A stretch of DNA of 64,000 nucleotides from Histomonas meleagridis. Lineage: Eukaryota; Parabasalia; Tritrichomonadida; Dientamoebidae. The position numbers and the translations under genes are program-made. The stretch lies in assembly GCA_020186115.1 (NCBI GenBank), contig WSYJ01000063.1:124001-188000 (forward strand). The letters run 5' to 3'. The notes beneath the pieces were generated by a model. The model saw only the letters and a list, made by a program, of their open reading frames with translations, was not told the origin of the DNA and searched no databases. Positions within the stretch are counted from its first letter, which is position 1. Each line of letters opens with the position of its first letter. Positions 51,615-61,883 of this stretch are shown one piece after another.

Positions 51615-51845
51615 TTAATGAAATTGTATTCTCAAATAAGTCCTTTTCATTAATATCATATCAAGTATTAATGCTGTTAAAGGAATATCATTTGTTGAAT
51701 ACTCTAGAAACTCTTTCTTTACTTTTGAAGTTAACCAAATTTTAGTGATTTTTTGTACGAAATGATTATACGCACATGGGAAGTTCTTTTTGTAATTATA
51801 TATTTCATCAATAGCCTTTTCTACATATTGGCCTTTATATTTCAT
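51615..51845 (-). CDS. Possible small ORF or gene scrap, 76 aa
   Basis: ATG 51845. Amphipathic helices (EKAIDEIYNYKKNF; KKEFLEYSTNDIPLTALIL) give it more protein character than random AT-rich ORFs. It is short, has no initiator motif and no recognisable family. It could be a fragment of a larger lost gene. Confidence 0.25.
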   Translation of the reverse strand: MKYKGQYVEKAIDEIYNYKKNFPCAYNHFVQKITKIWLTSKVKKEFLEYSTNDIPLTALILDMILMKRTYLRIQFH

Positions 51846-52372
51846 TGTTTCGATGACGTGTTTTATTCATATATCAAAAATGCTCAGAGAAAATTTGAAG
51901 GCAAAATATTTTTTTTTAATCTTTTTGTAAAAAATGCATAGGTAGCTTCATTATTGTTATTCAGCAATCACTATTATAGTGCCAAAATGATCCCTCATTA
52001 TTTCGGGTGAAGAAATATTTCATAGTACATTATCCAATCATTTGAGCAAGATGAAAATAGTAAATATAATTTCTTTATGCTTATTTATAGGACTGAAATG
52101 CTAGATAACCTCTATATGGAGGGTTCTTAAAAATAAAGTCCTTTAAACCCAACAAAAAGATTGTCCAAATCACATACATGTTTTAACTCAATTGAAAACC
52201 AAAAATATGAATCTTATCAAGAAATGAATGAAAAATTATCATTTGGTACCTTTTGTGATGGTTTCTCAATTTAATTTCGACTCAATATCAAACGTAAACT
52301 ATAGAAATGAATCGCTTTTTGATTTAAAAAGGAGGCCGTTTAAGTTTCGCCAAAATCTCGTACGTTTATTTG

Positions 52373-52378
52373 TCATTT
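52373..52378 (+). promoter_or_regulatory. Initiator TCATTT of ankyrin gene G6
   Basis: TCATTT ends 6 nt before the ATG at 52385, a perfect fit to the trichomonad Inr consensus. It shows that at least this spaced ankyrin gene keeps a normal promoter, and it excludes the upstream TTG frame extension. Confidence 0.5.
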
Positions 52379-52384
52379 ATTAAA

Positions 52385-55300
52385 ATGGAACTCTTAGAAG
52401 CTTTAGAATCCATAATTTTCAAGCTTAAAATAGAAAATATTGAAACAGCTGTTCAATCAACACTAAATTTATTTGATGATAACTTACCATATACATTTAA
52501 TCTTTTTGTATCGAAGTTATTATATACAGCTTTTGTTGTTCAAACAATTGACAAAAAGACAATTTTTAAATATTTAATTGAATTACAATCAAAAGAAGAA
52601 AAAGAAAAAAATGAATATAACCTATTTAATATCTTTTGTCATTATGTAATTAGATTAGAGTCGCAAGAATCATATTGTCTCCTTGAAGAAATGATTGAAC
52701 AAGAAATGGTCCCGCAATACCTTGTTAAAAAACTGAATACTTTATATTTTTCTCAATATAAAACAAAAAAAGAAATTCAAACTCAAAAATCGTCTAGACC
52801 AAAATTCTATGATAAATTCATATCAAATATTAAAGAACTATCAAAGGATGATTGGGAACTTCATAAGAAATATGTTAAAGAAGGAATAAATCCGAATGAA
52901 ATTGCAAAATTGATTCGAAATGATGAAATCGAAAAACTTCAAGAAATATCATCAGAACCAAATTTCAATTTTAATCAAACAATCGAACCATCACTTTATG
53001 AAAGATGTTCATTTGTTAATCATCCAGATGTTTCACTAATTGATTATGCAGCATTTTTTGGATCTGTTAAATGTTTTAAATATTTACTTATGAATGGTGC
53101 AAATGTATATAACACAGGCAAATATGCAGTCGCAGGTGGGAATGAAGAAATCATTGATTTATGTGAACAAAATCATTCATCATTTAAAGATGCATATGAA
53201 GCAGCAATCGAATTTCATCAAAATGATATTTTTAAATATCTTTGTGAAAATAAATTAAAGACTGATAAAAAAATTATTCAACAAAAATCACTTATTTCTC
53301 TAGGGAAAAAATGTTTGGAACTTAATAACTATAAAACTTTATCATTTTTAGAAAAGGAAGGTCTGGAAATTGAAAAGATTATTGTAGATGCTGCATTAAA
53401 TGATAATACTTTTTTGATGAAAAATGTTGAAAAAATACAAATTCCAAATGCAATTTTACCAAATTTAGTTGAATCAGGAAATATAGAAATAGTAAAATTA
53501 CTTTTAGATAAAGGAATTGATTTTAATGCAAAGAAAATTCATTTTAATAATTTGGAATATGTTTTAATAATTTATAATATGTTTTAATAATTTATAATAT
53601 GTTTTAATTATTTGGAATATATTTTAATAATTTAGAACATGTTTTAATAATTTGAAACAGCACTTCATATTGCAGTTAGAATTAATAATATAGAAATAGT
53701 AAAATTACTTTTAGAAAAAGGAATTGATGTCAACGTAAAAAGAATTCATTTGAATAATTTGAAATATGTTTTAATTATGTGAAACACCACTTCATATTGC
53801 AGTTAAAAATAATAACATCGAAATAACAAAATTACTTTTAGATAAAGGAATTGATGTTAATGCAAATAATATTCATATTACTAATTTAGAATATATTTTA
53901 ATAATTTGGTATATGTTTTAATAATTTGAAACAGCACTTCATATAGCAGTTAGAAATAATAACATAGAAATAATAAAATTACTTTTAGAGAAAGGAATTG
54001 ATGTTAATGAAAAAACTATTCATTTGAATAATTTGGAACATGTTTTAATAATTTAGAATATATTTTAATAATTTGGAATATGTTTTAATAATTTGAAACA
54101 GCACTTCATACAGAAGTTAGAAATAATAACATAGAAATAGTAAAATTACTTTTAGAGCAAAAAGGAATTGATGTTAATGCAAAATATATTCATTTTAATA
54201 ATTTGAAATATGTTTTCATTATTTGAAATATGTTTTAATAATTTGAAACAGCACTTCTTATTGCAGTCAAAAATAATAATATCAAAATAGTTAAATTACT
54301 TTTAGAGCAAAAAGAAATTGATGTTAATGCAAAAAATATTTGTTTGAATTATTTATAATATGTTTTCATAATTTGAAATATGTTTTAATAATTTGAAACA
54401 GCACTTCTTATTGCAGTCAAAAATAATAATATCGAAATAGTTAAATTACTTTTAGAGCAAAAAGGAATTGATGTTAATGCAAAAAATATTCATTTGAATA
54501 ATTTTTTATATGTTTTAATAATTTGGAATATGTTTTCATAATTTGAAATATGTTTTAATAATTTGAAACAGCACTTCATATAGCAATTAAAAATAATAAT
54601 ATCGAAATAGTAAAATTGCTTTTAGAACAAAAAGGAATTGATGTTAACGCGAAATATATTTGCTTTAATAATTTGAAACAGCACTTCATATAGCAATTAA
54701 AAATAATAATATCGAAATAGTAAAATTGCTTTTAGAACAAAAAGGAATTGATGTTAACGCGAAATATATTTGTTTGAATAATTTAGAATATGTTTTAATA
54801 ATTTGGAATGTGCTTTGATGATTTGAAACAGCACTTCATATTGCAGTTAGAAATAATAATATCGAAATAATAAAATTACTTTTAGAGCAAAAAGGAATTG
54901 ATGTTAATGCAAAAAATATTCGTTTTAATAATTTGAAACACCACTTCATATAGCAGTTAAAAATAATAATATAGAAATAGTAAAATTACTTTTAGAGAAA
55001 GGATTTGATGTTAATGCAATAAGTATTCATTTGAATAATTTAATATATGTTTTAATAATTTGGAATATGTTTTAATAATTTGAAACAGCACTTCATATTG
55101 CAGTTAAAAATAATAATGTAGAAATAGTAAAATTACTTTTAGATAAAGGAATTGATGTTAATGTAAAAACTATTTATTTGAATAATTTGGAATATGTTTT
55201 AATAATTTGAAACATCACTTCATATAGCAGCTAGAAATAATAATATAGAAATAGTAAAATTACTTTTAGAGAAAGGATTTGATGTTAATGCAATAAGTAT

Positions 55301-55933
55301 TAATTTGAATAATTTAATATATGTTTTAATAATTTGGAATATGTTTTAATAATTTGAAACAGCACTTCATATAGCAGTTAGAAATAATAATATAGAAATA
55401 ATAAAATTACTTTTAGAGAAAGGAATTGATGTTAATGAAAAAAATATTCATTTGAATAATTTGGAATATATTTTAATAATTTGAAACAGCACTTCATATA
55501 GCAGTTAGAAATAATAACATAGAAATAGTAAAATTACTTTTAGATAAAGGAATTGATGTTAATGCAAAAAATATTCGTTTGAATAATTTATAATATGTTT
55601 TATTAATTTAAAGCAGCACTTCATATAGCAGTTGAATATAATAATATAGAAATAGTAAAATTACTTTTAGAACAAAAAGATGTGATTTTTAAAGAAAAAG
55701 CAATTTATTTAAATAATTTTATGAACTACTTTATTTAGCAGTTGGAAATGATCATATGGAAATGGTTAAATTATTATTAAAACAAGAAGGAATCTATACC
55801 AACAAAAAAATAATTTATTTGTATAATTTTATATTTATATCAATTTCTTTATAACGCTTTGTTAATTGCATCAGAAAATGGTTACATTGAAATCGTCAAT
55901 TTTTTAAATAATTTAATTAAGAATCATTTTTAA
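52385..55933 (+). CDS. DUF3447/ankyrin gene with about 17 spaced ankyrin units (array G6)
   Basis: First exon from ATG 52385 (MELLEALESIIFKLKIENIE) to about 53540: N-terminal helical domain, ELSKDDWELHKKYVKEGINP, IEPSLYERCSFVN, the DUF3447-type block (KYAVAGGNEEIIDLCEQNHS; EFHQNDIF), then the first ankyrin half (NIEIVKLLLDKGIDFNAK). All of it is intact. Units reading TALHIAVRNNNIEIVKLLLE then repeat. The first fifteen spacers that I counted are 120, 40, 60, 80, 60, 60, 80, 20, 60, 20, 60, 40, 60, 40 and 40 nt. These units are near-identical (recent tandem duplication). The last ones diverge (LLYLAVGNDHMEMVKLLLKQ; NALLIASENGYIEIVNFLNN) and end in TAA at 55931-55933. This is the best-preserved member, with a promoter box and no lesion in exon 1. 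Confidence 0.7.
53530..55730 (+). repeat. Compound tandem array: about 90-nt ankyrin units alternating with 20-nt minisatellite spacers
   Basis: Higher-order repeat of a coding unit of about 90 nt plus n copies of a 20-nt unit (consensus GGAATATGTTTTAATAATTT). A fixed 20-nt minimum is followed by 0 to 5 extra copies. Two consecutive units around 54570-54760 are identical over more than 90 bases, showing very recent duplication. Spacer sizes fall in all three classes modulo 3, so the reading frame would be lost unless the spacers are removed. Confidence 0.85.
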
Positions 55934-56612
55934 TGTTATTTGGTTCTGATAATAAAAATTCAGTGCACCATTGTTTTAACTATAATGAAAAATTTGATAT
56001 TTTTTTGAATTTTGAGCCAAGGTTACAAGGTTATATTTGGTATTGTCTTTTGACTTGGTGAACTCTAATTATATAGGCATGTTAGATATAGGCGGAATAT
56101 TTTTTACAATACATTGGAATGTAGGATTTTTTTGTAAAATGTAATCACATGTCGCATATATCATTCAAAAAGTGTATTGTATGCTTTACATTTATAATAC
56201 GATCATAAGTAACACAAAAAGTACGAGATGTCAAAAGATCGATTTCCGACCGTTAATGCATTTTGACAGAAAAGACGATCATTAGCCGTTGAATGGTTAA
56301 CATTTTCAAAAAGTTCTATCTTAAACGAAACTTTTTCAAACTATACCGATAACAACCACTGAAATTGAATTAAAAGCAAAAAAGTTGATCTAAAATCTAC
56401 AATAAAGTATTCAAAAAGTGGATAATATTTTGACAAACTCCACATTTTGAATCGACGATGATCGTATCGATATTTGGTAAAGTATTCAAAAAGTGGATAA
56501 TCTTGCTCGAAAAATGTCTACACCATATTACTAAATTTTTTAATAATTATTAATAATTATGGCAAAAATTCTGAAAGTCATTTTACTGTACATTTGTTTT
56601 GTTTAACTAAAT
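55934..56612. other. Intergenic between convergent ankyrin arrays, with 23-bp direct repeats
   Basis: About 680 nt. A perfect 23-nt direct repeat starting AAAGTATTCAAAAAGTGGAT occurs at 56404-56426 and 56479-56501, 75 bp apart. A related ATTCAAAAAGTGTATTG lies near 56163. The segment is less AT-biased than the arrays and contains TGACAAACTCCAC and GATCGTATCGAT. No ORF. Confidence 0.5.
56404..56501 (+). repeat. Perfect 23-bp direct repeat pair
   Basis: AAAGTATTCAAAAAGTGGAT followed by AAT is present at 56404 and again at 56479. Between the copies is an inverted-looking TTGAATCGACGATGATCGTATCGAT. Purpose unknown. Confidence 0.7.
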
Positions 56613-58313
56613 TTAGGTTGCTCCTTTTTCTTTGAGAATTCTAATTACTTCCATAAGAGGACTATTTCTCTGCAAAGCAGCCACAGGTGGTAAACGAATT
56701 CTTGCCAACTTGAGTGCAGTATAAAATAATTAAAATAATTTCTAAATATTATTAATAAAAATCAAATTATTAAAATAATTTTTAAATGAACCAAAAAAAT
56801 ATTTTTGGCATTAATATCAATTCCTTTTTGCATTAGAAGTAATTTAACTATTTCTGTTCGACCATAACCAGAAGCATACATAAGTGAAGTCCAAAATAAT
56901 TAAAATAATTACCAAATATTATTTTGAATTTCCAAATTATTAAAATAAGTATTAAATAAATCAAATAAATATCTTTGGCATTAATATCAATTCCTTTATG
57001 TTCAAGAAGTAATTTAATAATTTCTTTATGACCATTTTCAGATGCTTTCATAAGTGCTGTTCTAAATAATTCAAATAATTACCAAATATTATTTTGAATT
57101 TCCAAATTATTAAAATGAATATTAAATAAATCAAATAAATATCTTTGGCATTAATATCAATTCCTTTATGCTCAAGAAGTAATTTAACTATTTCTGTATG
57201 ACCATTTGCAGATGCCAACATAAGTGCTGTATAAAATAATTTAAATATTTCCCAAATTTATTTAAGAAATCCAAAATTATTAAATTAAATATCAAATTAG
57301 ACAAATAGAGATCTTTGGCATTAATATTGATTCCATTTAGTTCAATATTTCCTTTTTCTGCCGCTTTAACAAGTGGAGTTTTAAATAATTTTATTATATT
57401 TTATTTTAAGTAAAAATAAATTAAATAATAGAAATGAATATCATTTAGGTCTATTTCATTAATATTATAAATATTAATTCCATTTTGTCGTAGAATTAGT
57501 CGTTTTTTTATATTTTCATCTCTTTCTTTGATGTACTTATCTTTCATATTGATTAATTCTTGATTTTTCATTTTCAGTTCATGAATTTCCTTTTCTAATC
57601 CATTTTCTCTGGAACGAGTTTCTTGAATTACTTTTTGCAATTCGATTTCTTTTTTCTTCGATTCTTGAATTTCATTTCGCAATAACAGAATATCCTTTTG
57701 TAATCCATTTTCTCTGGAACGAGTTTCTTGAATTACTTTTAGGAATTCGATTTCTTTTTTCCTTGTTTCTTGAATTTCATTTCGTAATAACTGAATTTCC
57801 TTTTCCAATTCATTTACTCTTTCATTCGATTCTTGAATTTCGTTTTGAATTATCTAAACTTCAAAAAAACTTTTTTGATTTTCATCTCGTCTATATTCTG
57901 ATAATGTAATGTTTCATCGATTTCATCATTTATATTTTGGGCTGCTGTTTCATTAATCATATCAAATTTGATATAAAAATATTGATAAAAATAAGTAAAT
58001 ATTTTTCACTGTAATTTTGTTCGTTACACTTTGTTTAAGAAGTAATTTCACAATTTCATTATGTTTATTTTTAAGTTCACATGAAAGATTATCCTAAAAA
58101 AATATTAAAAATAAATAATAAAAAATATAAAATAAAGTCTTGTATATTGGTTTCTATATCTCCTTTTTGAAGTAATGATTGAACAATCTCAAAAGATCCA
58201 TTTTGAGTTGCGAACATTAAAGGTGTAATAAACATATAAAAAGTACATCAAATAGTAATTTACAACATTAAATAAAAATAACAATCATCTTTTTCATTAA
58301 AATCATTCAGCAT
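56613..58313 (-). CDS. Ankyrin gene with internal coiled-coil segment and short first exon (array G7)
   Basis: ATG 58313 (MLNDFNEKDD) opens a very short first exon, with the initiator TCATTT at 58319-58324. Units resume as TPLMFATQNGSFEIVQSLLQ (about 58229) and ELKNKHNEIVKLLLKQ (about 58090). A segment TAAQNINDEIDE is followed, after an apparent frameshift and TAG near 57850, by a heptad region (57808-57470) of two 43-residue near-copies (LLRNEIQE...KEIE...KVIQETRSRENG). Ankyrin units return from 57380 down to a divergent last one (TALKLARIRLPPVAALQRNS...RILKEKGAT) that ends in TAA at 56613-56615. A spacer I counted near 57060-57145 is 80 nt. The middle may be decayed, and the joining of segments is inferred. 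Confidence 0.5.
57470..57808 (-). repeat. Internal coding duplication in the coiled coil of G7
   Basis: Two copies of a block of about 130 nt. Each encodes an EIQLLRNEIQE-like segment, then KKEIE(F/L)(L/Q)KVIQETRSRENGL. They are nearly identical in DNA (CTTGAATTACTTTT... on the forward strand), implying a recent duplication inside the heptad region. Confidence 0.7.
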
Positions 58314-58644
58314 AAAGGAAATGAATTATGATTTGGTAGTTGGAGAATGACATGTCATTTAACCGTTAATTTATGGCCAGTTTCGAAAAATTTTTTCATC
58401 AGAAATTCCATAAATGGAATGTTTTGAATTCTCTATCAGCTGTCCACAGATTTGTGAAAATAACAGTTAACTTACAAAATAGGAATATGGATGATCATCA
58501 TGATAAAATTTTGTTTCTTTTACACCTATTATAAATGCATTTTTATATACTGAATTTTATAAGCACTAAATAAAGATTTTGGAGTGCGATTTTCAAAGTA
58601 AAATTTTGTTAATAATTTATTTTACAAACAAACAGACTGTAAAT
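58314..58644. promoter_or_regulatory. Intergenic; promoter side of array G7 and 3' side of a coiled-coil gene
   Basis: About 330 nt. It holds the TCATTT initiator of G7 at 58319-58324 and TTTAACCGTTAATT at 58360-58373, a Myb-type motif about 50 nt from that start. No other gene is seen. Confidence 0.4.
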
Positions 58645-59994
58645 TCAAATTCCTAAAATTTCCTTCAAGTTTATAAGCTCGCCATTGTTTTTCTTTTTTT
58701 CCACAACTTTTCTGCTTTGGTTTGTTCCGATCATTTTTTTCTCTTGTCTTTCTTTAGCCGATCTTAACTTTGCGTCTTGTCTCGATTGGAACGCGCTCAC
58801 TTCCAACGATTTCTTATTCAGCGACAAATATCTATTTCTTGCGGCTATTTCTCTTGCCTTTTCTTCCATTTCTTCAGCCTCGTTTAATCTTTTTAATCTT
58901 TTTTTCTCTTGTCTTCGTTCAAGTTTTAAATATTTTTGATCTTCTATTTCTTTTTTCTTTAATTTTTCTTCTTTTTCTTTTTCCATTTTCTCTTTTCTTT
59001 TTTCGATGTTTATTTCATCGCGTTCATTTCTTTCATTAGTTAATTCTTGTAACATCGAATACAATTTCTTGTTTTGTTCTTCTTTAATCTTTCGATTATT
59101 CTCAATCTTTTTAGTGATTTCTTTCTTTTGGTTCTTTATGTTTTTCTTTATTAATTCTTTCGACTCTTCGTCTGTTAATTCCGCAAGAAATTTCGTTTCT
59201 GTTATTTCCTTCGCATTAATATATGAATCGCCATGTTTATTCGTATGATATTTTGCATCATGTCGAACTTTCTCAGCGTTTTTATGTATCCGTTCAGTTT
59301 CTTCTTTTCGAAGTCGTTCAGCTGCTTTTAATTCGATTCGAAGTTGTTTCTTCATTAATTTCGTTTGACGAATTTTTTCTTGATTCGCTTTTTGGACAAT
59401 CATTGGAGCCCTGTCAATGAGCGTGCTTTTATATGCTTGGAATTGCTTTTGTTCTTCAATTTCTTTTTGCTTTTGTTGATTTTGCATTTCTTTAATTTCA
59501 TCGCGTAATTGATTACCTGATGAAAGTTTGTCAGCTATCATCCGTTCTTTGACTTTGGCTGCTTTTTGTCGTGATTTGTCAAGCTCCCGATGAAGTCTTT
59601 GAATTTCGGCTTCCCGATTTTGTTCATCAATTTTCTTCATTTCTTCTTGCCATTGAAGAAATTCTTTGGGCTTGTTTTCTTCTTCAGCCTTTTCTTTTTT
59701 GTCAAGTGCTTTGCGAAGATAATAGTCACGTTGAAGTGAAGCAGCATTTACTCGGAAATCAATTTGTCCGAAATTTGGAGGAGGATTTTGATATTTTGGA
59801 ATTGGATCTGGTTGAGGTTCTTTGTATAAATTTGGTTTAGGTTTTGAAAGTTCTTCAAAATGAGGAGTTGTTTTGATTGGCGGTGGAGGTGATTTTTTCT
59901 GAAAATGCTCAGGTGTAAAAGTTGTCTCTGGTATAGGAGTTGGTTTTATTTTTGTGATTTTCCGACGGATAACATATACTTTTGGTTCAGACAT
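58645..59994 (-). CDS. Coiled-coil protein, 449 aa, possibly cytoskeletal/flagellar
   Basis: ATG 59994 (MSEPKVYVIRRKITKIK); the frame is open further upstream only from a GTG. A Pro-rich N-terminus (ETTFTPEHFQKKSPPPPIKT; PQPDPIPKYQNPPPN) is followed by a long Lys/Glu coiled coil from about residue 95 to 430, with blocks such as LRKALDKKEKAEEENKPKE and KEKMEKEKEEKLKKKEIED. It ends VVEKKKNNGELINLKEILGI. The composition is like proteins of flagellar/ciliary structures in protists. No specific family is recognised. Confidence 0.65.
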   Translation of the reverse strand: MSEPKVYVIRRKITKIKPTPIPETTFTPEHFQKKSPPPPIKTTPHFEELSKPKPNLYKEPQPDPIPKYQNPPPNFGQIDFRVNAASLQRDYYLRKALDKKEKAEEENKPKEFLQWQEEMKKIDEQNREAEIQRLHRELDKSRQKAAKVKERMIADKLSSGNQLRDEIKEMQNQQKQKEIEEQKQFQAYKSTLIDRAPMIVQKANQEKIRQTKLMKKQLRIELKAAERLRKEETERIHKNAEKVRHDAKYHTNKHGDSYINAKEITETKFLAELTDEESKELIKKNIKNQKKEITKKIENNRKIKEEQNKKLYSMLQELTNERNERDEINIEKRKEKMEKEKEEKLKKKEIEDQKYLKLERRQEKKRLKRLNEAEEMEEKAREIAARNRYLSLNKKSLEVSAFQSRQDAKLRSAKERQEKKMIGTNQSRKVVEKKKNNGELINLKEILGI

Positions 59995-60202
59995 AAAAAA
60001 ATTTTTTTGTACGTTATTTCTAGTTCCATTTTGGAAACGGGCCACCCCCTAGATTTGAATATATAAACTATTGAATCATTTTTGAAAATAAAACGATTAA
60101 ATGCCTTTTAAATAAACTCAAAAGAAAAAAAAGAAATTGAAATTGTCTTCAAATGTTTAAAGTATCAATAAGTTTATTTTTATTTAAATATAAAAGATTT
60201 AT

Positions 60203-60724
60203 TTATATTGTTTCAAGAAATTGTGTAATTTTTTGTTGATGTTGAATGTTTAAATTTACTCTCTCTTTATGTTGATTGTCCTGCTCTGGATACATTCCAG
60301 ATTTCTCCAAAGAAGAAATGGTTTCTGCAATTTTAGATTCAATTTCAATGAGTTTAAATAATGAAACATTAATATCACCTTGATCTAAAGAATTCTTAGT
60401 AGAAGTAAATAACATTTTTGTTGTAGCCAATAAAAATGATTTTAGAAATTCACCAGCCTGAAAATCATTTTTATTCTGACTCATTAATTCTTGTAATGCT
60501 TCAACTGATTGATTAATATTATTTTCAACTATTAAAATATCTCTTTCGGTATTCTTTATTTTATCTTTTAAATCTGTTTCATTTTCAATTGTTTTTGCTA
60601 ATTCATCAATTATCTGGGCTTGTGCCTCAGCTAATGATGCAAGAGATTTATTTTCCTGTACAGCTCCTGAAAATCTTTCTTTTGAAGTTTTTGCCAGGAT
60701 AAAATAATCCTCACTTTTATTCAT
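60203..60724 (-). CDS. Helical hypothetical protein, 173 aa
   Basis: ATG 60724 (MNKSEDYFILAKTSKERFSG). Heptad-rich from residue 25 to 75 (SLAEAQAQIIDELAKTIENETDLKDKIKNTE), then helices LQELMSQNKNDFQAGEFLKS, and LIEIESKIAETISSLEKSG near the end. There are no motifs of enzymes or membranes. It lies in tandem with its neighbours on the minus strand. Function is unknown; an adaptor or kinetochore/IFT-type subunit is possible. Confidence 0.6.
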   Translation of the reverse strand: MNKSEDYFILAKTSKERFSGAVQENKSLASLAEAQAQIIDELAKTIENETDLKDKIKNTERDILIVENNINQSVEALQELMSQNKNDFQAGEFLKSFLLATTKMLFTSTKNSLDQGDINVSLFKLIEIESKIAETISSLEKSGMYPEQDNQHKERVNLNIQHQQKITQFLETI

Positions 60725-60998
60725 TTTAGCCTGCAAAAAAGAACGTTTATTCTGATCGTCAGAATTAATTCAGCATAGCCGATAGAAAATTCAATCAACA
60801 TTAATCGTTTTTACCAGAAAAAACTTTGTAGTCATATAGAAGAGGAAGAATTATATTGTTTTCCAGCTGAAATTGAATCCAACAATTTACACTCCGATCT
60901 ATAAAGTATATTAATTTTGTTTTTAATATTTTACATATCAAAAAAGAAAAATAAAATCGATACATAGATTCATTTATTGTGAATTACATGAATAATAT

Positions 60999-61883
60999 TT
61001 ATACTTCTTCAAAATTCACAAAACTTCCTTGTTTGTGACTAGCTGCTACATATTCAGATTGCAACTTGAGAACACAAATTGCACCAAGTGGAAGAACTTC
61101 AAAAATAATTTGTTCTACAACAAAAGCTGCAAAATATTCAATCGACCATTCGAGTGTATTGTCGTGGTCGTGTGCTATTAGAATCACATAAGCAATGATC
61201 GAAATTCCTCGAAGTAACATTGCGACAAAAAGTAAACCGCACATGAAAAATAGTACAGATTCATTAGAAGAGCAACCACAGGCACTATTGAACAGTTTCC
61301 ATATTTTGATTAAGTAAACAAGAAAGGCTGCTGCGATCGCAAAATCTCGTAAAACTGCAAATGAGGCTTCGACATAATGAGCTGTGTGTGTGCCTGACGA
61401 AGATGAATCGATTAAGTAAAAACATAAAAGAGTAATGATTTCTTCAATCCAAATTATGATAATCAAAATAAGCATAATTTGTTTTGTTTTATCAAAAAAT
61501 TTGATATTCTTTTTTGCAAGGCATTCAACACAAACTGAACACCAAGAAAAGAAAATGAAACAATATGCTGTTGCAACAATGTATCCTGGTAATCCATTTG
61601 TAATAATTGACCAATTCTTCCAATAGCTATCATTTTTTGATTTTACGATTAATCCTGATACAACAAAGCCAAGACCTCTTGAAAAAACAGCGATAAGATA
61701 AGGAATTTGAGTTGAGTTTGCTTGGTGTGATCTATAGTCTTTTACAGTTACGAACAAGAAGACTACAAAAAACAAAAGAAATAGTGCTGCTAGTATAAAA
61801 TAACTCGTTGACCACTCTGCAATATTTTCCATTTGTTTTAATATGATAATCAGCTCAGACGATAACGTTTCATTGAATACCAT
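60999..61883 (-). CDS. Seven-transmembrane protein, TOM1/GPR137-like
   Basis: Protein of 294 aa with seven hydrophobic helices (about residues 27-47, 61-79, 98-118, 133-155, 170-190, 205-228, 240-262) and an extracellular N-terminus lacking a signal peptide. Motifs include YLIAVFSRGLGFVVSG in TM2 and FIFFSWCSVCVECLA at the TM3/TM4 border. The third intracellular segment is short (IKIWKLFNSACGCSSNE). The arrangement recalls the plant THH1/TOM1 and animal GPR137 group of endolysosomal 7TM proteins rather than rhodopsin GPCRs. Family assignment is tentative; the 7TM topology is clear. Confidence 0.6.
   Translation of the reverse strand: MVFNETLSSELIIILKQMENIAEWSTSYFILAALFLLFFVVFLFVTVKDYRSHQANSTQIPYLIAVFSRGLGFVVSGLIVKSKNDSYWKNWSIITNGLPGYIVATAYCFIFFSWCSVCVECLAKKNIKFFDKTKQIMLILIIIIWIEEIITLLCFYLIDSSSSGTHTAHYVEASFAVLRDFAIAAAFLVYLIKIWKLFNSACGCSSNESVLFFMCGLLFVAMLLRGISIIAYVILIAHDHDNTLEWSIEYFAAFVVEQIIFEVLPLGAICVLKLQSEYVAASHKQGSFVNFEEV

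Larger units (their letters stand above)
50887..52372. other. AT-rich non-coding region with relic ORF and microsatellite
   Basis: About 1.5 kb. A simple repeat (TTTG)n-(TTTTG)n-(TG)n lies at about 51377-51424. A 76-codon minus-strand ORF at 51615-51845 (ATG 51845; KAIDEIYNYKKNFPCAYNHF, then KEFLEYSTNDIPLTALILD) has protein-like composition but no recognised family. I treat it as a possible gene scrap. The remainder holds no visible gene. Confidence 0.4.

Noticed and set aside
53530-55730. Alternating repeats and spacers as a CRISPR array
   Set aside because: The conserved part is about 90 nt and encodes ankyrin repeats, spacers are themselves repetitive, and the setting is eukaryotic with no cas-like genes.
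58685-59840. Several plus-strand Phe/Ser/Leu-rich ORFs that resemble membrane proteins
   Set aside because: They are the complement of the Lys/Glu-rich coiled-coil gene, which automatically gives Phe/Leu/Ser-rich antisense frames.
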